Shown: positions 59,551 to 64,000 of the stretch, in pieces
How positions within the stretch are numbered: position 1 is the first letter of the stretch
Layout: each line of letters opens with the position of its first letter
NCBI GenBank assembly: GCA_018398805.1
Contig: JAGFBZ010001894.1
Location: 62,001-126,000 of the forward strand
From: Hirundichthys speculiger
Taxonomy: Eukaryota; Chordata; Actinopteri; Beloniformes; Exocoetidae
Direction of reading: 5' to 3'
Length of the DNA: 64,000 nt
Notes under the pieces: model-generated
Seen by the model: the letters and a program-made list of their open reading frames with translations, nothing else
Told to the model about the DNA's origin: nothing
Databases searched by the model: none
Made by a program: the position numbers and the translations under genes

Positions 59551-62435
59551 TCACTTAGTGTTCAGCAGCCTGATGGCAGAGGGGAAGAAACTGTTCATGT
59601 AGCGGGAGGTTTTGGTCCGAATGGACCGTAGTCTCCTGCCTGAGGGGAGGGGGGCAAACAGTGCATGTCCGGGGTGAGAAGGGTCGGCTGTGATCCGACC
59701 TGCACGCCTCTGGGTCCTAGAGGTGTACAGGTCCTGGATGGATGAAAGCTTGCAGCCAGTCACCTTCTCTGCGGCGCGCACGACGCTGCAGCCTCAGTCT
59801 GTCTCTGGCGGTGGCTCCAGCGTACCGCACGGTGATGGAGGTGGAGAGGATGGACTCGATGATGGCCGTGTAGAACTGCACCAACATCTTGGGGGGCAGC
59901 TTGAGCTTCTTCAGCTGCCGCAGGAAGAACATCCTCTGCTGGGCCTTCTTAATGAGGGAGCTGATGGTTGGCTCCCACTTAAGGTCCCGGGTGATGGTGG
60001 TGCCCAGGAAGCGGAAGCAGTCCACAGTGGTGATGGGGGAGTCTGTGAGGACAAGGGGGGGCAGAGGGGCAGTGACTTTCCTAAAGTCCACAATCATCTC
60101 CACTGTCTTCTGAGCGTTCAGCTGCAGGTTGTTGTGGCTGCACCATGACACCAGCCGGGCCACCTCCCTCCTGTAGACAGACTCATCGCCGTTGGAGATG
60201 AGCCCGATGAGGGTGGTGTCGTCTGCAAACTTAATCAGCTTGACAGACTGGTGGCTAGAGGTGCAGCAGTTGGTGTACAGGGAGAAGAGTAGGGGGGAAA
60301 GTACACAGTCCTGGGGTGATCCGGTGCTGATGCTGATGGAGTCCGAGACAGTCTTTCCCAGCCGCACATGCTGCCTCCGATCCGTCAGGAAGTGGGTGAT
60401 CCACCTGCAGAGGGAGTCGGGCACGTTGAGCTGGGACAGCTTGTCCTGTAGCAGCGCAGGGCGGATGGTGTTGAACGCAGAGCTGAAGTCCACAAACAGG
60501 ATCCTGGCGTAGGTTCCCGGGGAGTCCAGGTGCTGCAGTATGGAGTGAAGGGCCAGGTTGACTGCGTCGTCCACAGATCTGTTGGCTCTGTAGGCGAACT
60601 GCAGTGGGTCCAGGAGGGGGGTGGTGATGGTCTTGAGGTGGGGCAGGATCAGGCGCTCAAAGGACTTCATGACTACAGAGGTGAGCGCCACAGGTCTGTA
60701 GTCGTTAAGTCCAGTGGTCCGTGGCTTCTTGGGGACAGGGACGATGGTGGAGGTTTTGAAGCAGGCAGGCAAGTGACACGACTCCAGGGAGGAGTTGAAA
60801 ATGCCTGTGAGAACAGGAGTCAGCTCCTCCGCACAGTGCCTCAGGGTGGAGGGAGACACGCCATCCGGGCCAGGGGCCTTTCGCGGGTTCAGCCTGGAGA
60901 ACTGTCTGCGCACTTCCTGTTCACTGATGATGAGTGGAGGGGGGGAGGAGGGGGGGGCTGCCTTTGATGAAGTGAAGGCAGTGATGCTGGGGGGAGGGGG
61001 GGTGTAGGGCACAGCTGACGAGGTGTTAAAGCGGGCGTAGTGGAGGGCCAGACTCTGACAAAGGGCTTTGTCATCTTGGCCCTTGGAAGCTTGAGGCCGG
61101 TAGTTGGTGATTTGCCTCATCCCCCTCCACACAGAAGCCGAGTCGTTAGCAGTGAGCTGCTGCTGGAGTCTCTCCGAATACACAGATTTAGCTCTCCTCA
61201 GTTCTTTGCTAAACCGGTATTTGGCCTCTCTGTAGCAGACTCTGTCACTCTCTGGCGCTGCTTCCTTTTCCTTCCTGATCTTTCTGAGTTTCGCTGTGAA
61301 CCAGGGCTTATCATTGGAGTAACTCACCCTGGTGCGCGTTGGTAGAATGCGCTCCTCACAAAAGTGGATATATGAGGTCACAGTGTCAGTATACTCATCC
61401 AGATCATGTGTGGCCCCTTTAAACATGTCCCAGTCCGTTGTCTCCAAGCACGTGCGCAGCTCCTCCACAGCTTCACTGGTCCACTTCTTTGTTGTGCTCA
61501 CAACGGGCTTTGTGAGCTTCAGTCTCTGTTTGTAGGTTGGAACCAGGTGGACCATCACGTGATCAGATAGTCCGAGCGCGGCACGCGGGATGGCCCGATA
61601 TGCGTCCTTTACTGTAGTGTAACAGTGATCCAGCGTGTTCTCTGCTCTGGTGGGGCATTTAATAAACTGTTTGTACCTGGGGAGTTCGTGGCTCAGGTTG
61701 CTCTGATTAAAGTCACCATGCACAATAATCAGAGCATCGGGGTAGGTCTGCTCCACTCTGTGAATGCGGTCCGCGAGCGCGCGCTGAGCCTCGCGAGCAT
61801 CCGCGTCTGGCGGGATGTAAACAGCGGCCAGAACGAATGAAGCAAACTCGCGCGGGGAATAAAATGGTTTGCAGCTGATGAATAAATATTCCAAAGCAGG
61901 AGAACAGTCCTGTGAGATCACAGTCACATCAGTGCACCAGCCGCTGTTGATGTAGAAGCAGAGTCCTCCGCCTGCTCCCTTCCCAGAGAGCGCCCTGAAA
62001 CCCCTCAAGGAGGAGCGCGCTGTCCGGTGTTTCCTTCTTGAGCCAGGTCTCCGTGAAGCAGAGAGCAGACGAGGTGGAGAAGTCTTTAATCCGCATCAGC
62101 AGCTTCAGCTCGTCCACTTTGTTGCAAAGTGAGTTGACGTTAGACAGGAAGATCCCAGGTAAAGCCGTTCGTGTGCCTCTCCTGCGTAGCCGCACCAGGG
62201 CGCCGGCCCGTCTTCCTCTCCTGCGCTGTCTCACTTTTTGGACTAAAAAGTGAACCAGATCGGCTGCTGGAGCCAGAAAAAGTGGAAGTAAGTCCGTGGG
62301 GGTGAAAGAACTGATGTTTAATAGCTCTTCACGGGTGTAAGAGCGTGCAGACACACAGTTAACTAACAAAAACACACAAACAAAAGCGCAGCGAAACGCC
62401 AAGGCAGCCGCTCTGGGCGCCATCTTGATCATCAT
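59551..62435 (-). pseudogene. L2 LINE ORF2: endonuclease and reverse transcriptase, 2 frameshifts
   Basis: N-terminal part 62435-62000 (NVNSLCNKVDELKLL, FTETWL), then after a frameshift near 62000 a 763-codon open frame (62008-59717) with GGGLCFYINSGW, HGDFNQSNL and LGLSDH endonuclease motifs, KAPGPDGVSPSTLRH, DYRPVALTSVVMKSFERLIL, motif A VDFSSAFNTI, motif B region GSPQDCVLSPLLF and motif C KFADDTTL (60218-60229). A second frameshift near 59780 moves the end into VTGCKLSSIQDLY and the stop at 59551. The PQG of motif B reads PQD here, and the following TND reads TNC, both odd for this family. Active copies nick DNA and reverse transcribe their own RNA; this one is dead but young. Confidence 0.92.
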
Positions 62436-62759
62436 CCATCCACTACACTATAACAGAGAAATCTCTTCCACAAAGCTAGGATAATTCCAACTTCTCCTGG
62501 GTCACTTGACAAGGTTTTGGAGTGGAACAACAAAACCTGGACTGAAAACCAGTTCAGATGCTGTTTTATGACCTTAAACAGGCTGTTAGTGCTTGAAAAC
62601 CCTGCAGTGTGGCTGAAATAAAACAATTCTGCAAAGATGAGTGGACCAAAATTCATCTACAGTGATGTGAAAGACTCACTCTCTGTTACCTTTGTCTGAT
62701 ATTAAAAAGTTGTCAGAAACATTAAAGTATGATAAAAAGCAACAAAACAGCAGTGTCAT
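62436..62759. other. Unassigned spacer, possibly LINE 5' UTR
   Basis: Nothing recognised between the LINE start and the gypsy LTR. Confidence 0.45.
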
Positions 62760-63168
62760 TGTAACACTGGTTACTTTGATCTGACCAACCAGCATTAATG
62801 TGGACAAAATGCAAAGAGTCAAGTTACCAAAAGTTACAATTTATTATGAACTAATTTAAAAAGACATTTAAAATACAGGTGTGCTAATTGCCAAGCGGGG
62901 AGAACTCACTGGAGGAGATAGGGTCTGTATAAAAAGTCTTATGCAGTCTGTGGGTCAAGTCCTCAAGCAGGCCAGCAATGCTTGAGCTTGTACTGATTCG
63001 GATCAGTTCTGCTGTGGCTCACAGTTCAGACCATATTCCTCTCGGGGCAAAGCCTGCAGGTCTTTCTCCCTGCACACAGAGTTCACCAACCACAGAGAGA
63101 CAGAGCATGGTGTGTCTGCTGCTTAAATAGAGCAGTGCTCCCATGAGCTGATTGAAAGCACCTGGACA

Positions 63169-63223
<55 letters not shown>

Positions 63224-63258
63224 AAATCAGGTGCTTGACACAGCTATACCAGGTTACA
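62760..63258 (-). mobile_element. 3' LTR of a Ty3/gypsy element
   Basis: On the minus strand starts TGTAACCTGG right after a purine tract and ends TGTTACA, giving TGTAAC/GTTACA inverted ends, about 499 bp. Inside are a TATTTAAG TATA-like box (63121-63128), an AATAAA near 62840 and the (CA)n repeat. Its target duplication cannot be checked because the other LTR is outside the window. Confidence 0.7.
63170..63220. repeat. (CA)n microsatellite, about 25 units
   Basis: Uninterrupted CA/GT run within the U3 part of the gypsy LTR. Confidence 0.95.
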
Positions 63259-63270
63259 TCCCTCCCTGTT
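63259..63270 (-). other. Polypurine tract of the gypsy element
   Basis: ACAGGGAGGGA on the minus strand directly before the LTR, the primer site for plus-strand DNA in LTR retroelements. Confidence 0.65.
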
Positions 63271-63309
63271 TGAACAGTCGTTGTCCCAACGACCACTCCG
63301 CATGCAGCA

Positions 63310-64000
63310 CTAGACATCTCTGTAACGTTGAGGTGGCGCTCCTCTGGTCGCCCTGGTGGATCGCCTTGGATCTGCTGCCTCTGGATAGGTTCTCATGTTG
63401 TTGGTGGGCCGCCAGCTCCCTCTAGTGTCCGAACCTGTAGGGACCCAAAACCCAACCCATGGGGGGCCTGTGTGGGAGTGGGGGCCTCCCTGCTGAAGCT
63501 TGGGCACAGGGTCACTATTCCCTTGCTGGCTTGGCACGACACTCTGTTCTGGTACCGGAATTAACTGGTTTGCGTGCACCACTTTCTCATGGTTTCCTCC
63601 ATCATGTCTAATCACATAGACAGGCAAGTTGGGGTCAGGCTGTTTTACTACTAGATAAGGTTTTTCTTCCCACTTATTAGAGAGTTTTCCACGTCCTTTT
63701 GCCCTCATATCCTGCAAAAGTACCTTTTGGCCAGGTTGTAATGAAGGTGGGGCAGACCTCCGGTCAAAGTAGACCTTCTGTCGAGCCATTTCGGAGTCCT
63801 TGAATTGGTTTGCTTTTTCCATTGCAAACTGGAGACGCTTTTGATGACAGGTAACCCAGTTCTCTACAGATGTGCAGCCACCACTTTCAGAGAGGCCCAA
63901 GAGACGATCCTGGGGGAGAGATCCATGTCTCCCAAACATCAAATAATGTGGAGTATATCCTGTTGTGCTGTGAATGGAGTTATTGTACACTTGCATCATT
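63310..64000 (-). CDS. Ty3/gypsy pol, integrase C-terminal part (runs off the window)
   Basis: 229 codons on the minus strand, open to the window edge: YNNSIHSTTGYTPHYLMFGR (end of the integrase core with N-N-S-H-T-G-Y), KVYFDRRSAPPSLQPGQKVL, KLSNKWEEKPYLVVKQPDPN and VYVIRHDGGNHEKVVHANQL, the SH3-like C-terminal domain of fish gypsy integrases, followed by a Pro/Gly tail. Stop at 63310 lies 40 bases before the polypurine tract. No frameshift is seen here, so this copy may be fairly young. The integrase would insert the element cDNA into chromosomes. Confidence 0.88.
   Translation of the reverse strand, partial: MMQVYNNSIHSTTGYTPHYLMFGRHGSLPQDRLLGLSESGGCTSVENWVTCHQKRLQFAMEKANQFKDSEMARQKVYFDRRSAPPSLQPGQKVLLQDMRAKGRGKLSNKWEEKPYLVVKQPDPNLPVYVIRHDGGNHEKVVHANQLIPVPEQSVVPSQQGNSDPVPKLQQGGPHSHTGPPWVGFWVPTGSDTRGSWRPTNNMRTYPEAADPRRSTRATRGAPPQRYRDV

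Larger units (their letters stand above)
57558..62435 (-). mobile_element. L2-clade LINE, near full length, with Tc1 element in its 3' UTR
   Basis: Coding part 62435-59551, 3' UTR continuing to 59270, then a Tc1-like element (57616-59267), then the last LINE segment (57558-57613) ending in ATTCTGATTCTGATTCTGAT repeats, the usual terminus of fish L2 LINEs. Removing the transposon rejoins TTTGTGTAA and TACTGTGTACT around a TA. Antisense to zfr, sense with the chemokine gene. Confidence 0.92.

Overview
The window looks like nuclear DNA of a ray-finned (teleost) fish. The main gene is split into many short exons with consensus GT-AG borders and is a close match to vertebrate ZFR. The interspersed repeats (L2-clade and L1 LINEs, Tc1-like, hAT, Ty3/gypsy and retrovirus-like LTR elements) and the CXC chemokine gene also fit a teleost. 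No operons, ribosome-binding sites, CRISPR arrays or rRNA genes are present.

Layout. 1-1600: decayed retrovirus-like pol (RNase H to integrase), minus strand. 4979-7976: complete hAT transposon with a broken BED/hAT transposase and an exact 8-bp target duplication. 8250-9373: LTR plus tRNA-Asn-type primer binding site and leader, abutting a Tc1 fossil (9374-10435). 11394-49735: zfr on the plus strand, 18 coding exons and a 3' UTR; the first coding exon(s) lie outside or were not found. Its introns hold nested hATs (16837-18618 with 17453-18153 inside), a 2-kb G-rich 23-bp minisatellite (18661-20612), two solo LTRs of the same family as the 8960-9373 LTR, a 42-bp minisatellite that runs directly into a zfr splice acceptor (23931-24356), three related TA-flanked MITEs, a 52-bp hairpin minisatellite (35755-39482) that seems to sit inside a Tc1-like element, an L2-like LINE (43546-46954), L1 ORF1 and another LINE RT fragment. 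49930-51900: LINE tail with a 45-bp minisatellite. 52509-53160: hAT MITE. 54335-55414: a four-exon CXC chemokine gene on the minus strand with TATA box and an ISRE-like site. 57558-62435: near full-length L2 LINE with a Tc1-like (DD35E by my count) element inserted in its 3' UTR. 62760-64000: 3' part and 3' LTR of a Ty3/gypsy element.

How it works together. Only two host genes are supported: zfr, a nuclear/cytoplasmic double-stranded-RNA-binding protein with three U1-type zinc fingers and a DZF dimerisation domain, and an ELR-negative CXC chemokine of the interferon-inducible CXCL9/10/11 type. There is no sign that they are functionally linked. The rest is layered mobile DNA whose insertion order can often be read from target duplications. 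The oddest sequence points are an out-of-frame C10 tract in a zfr exon, the minisatellite made from a zfr splice-acceptor region, and a duplicated chemokine last exon/3' UTR.
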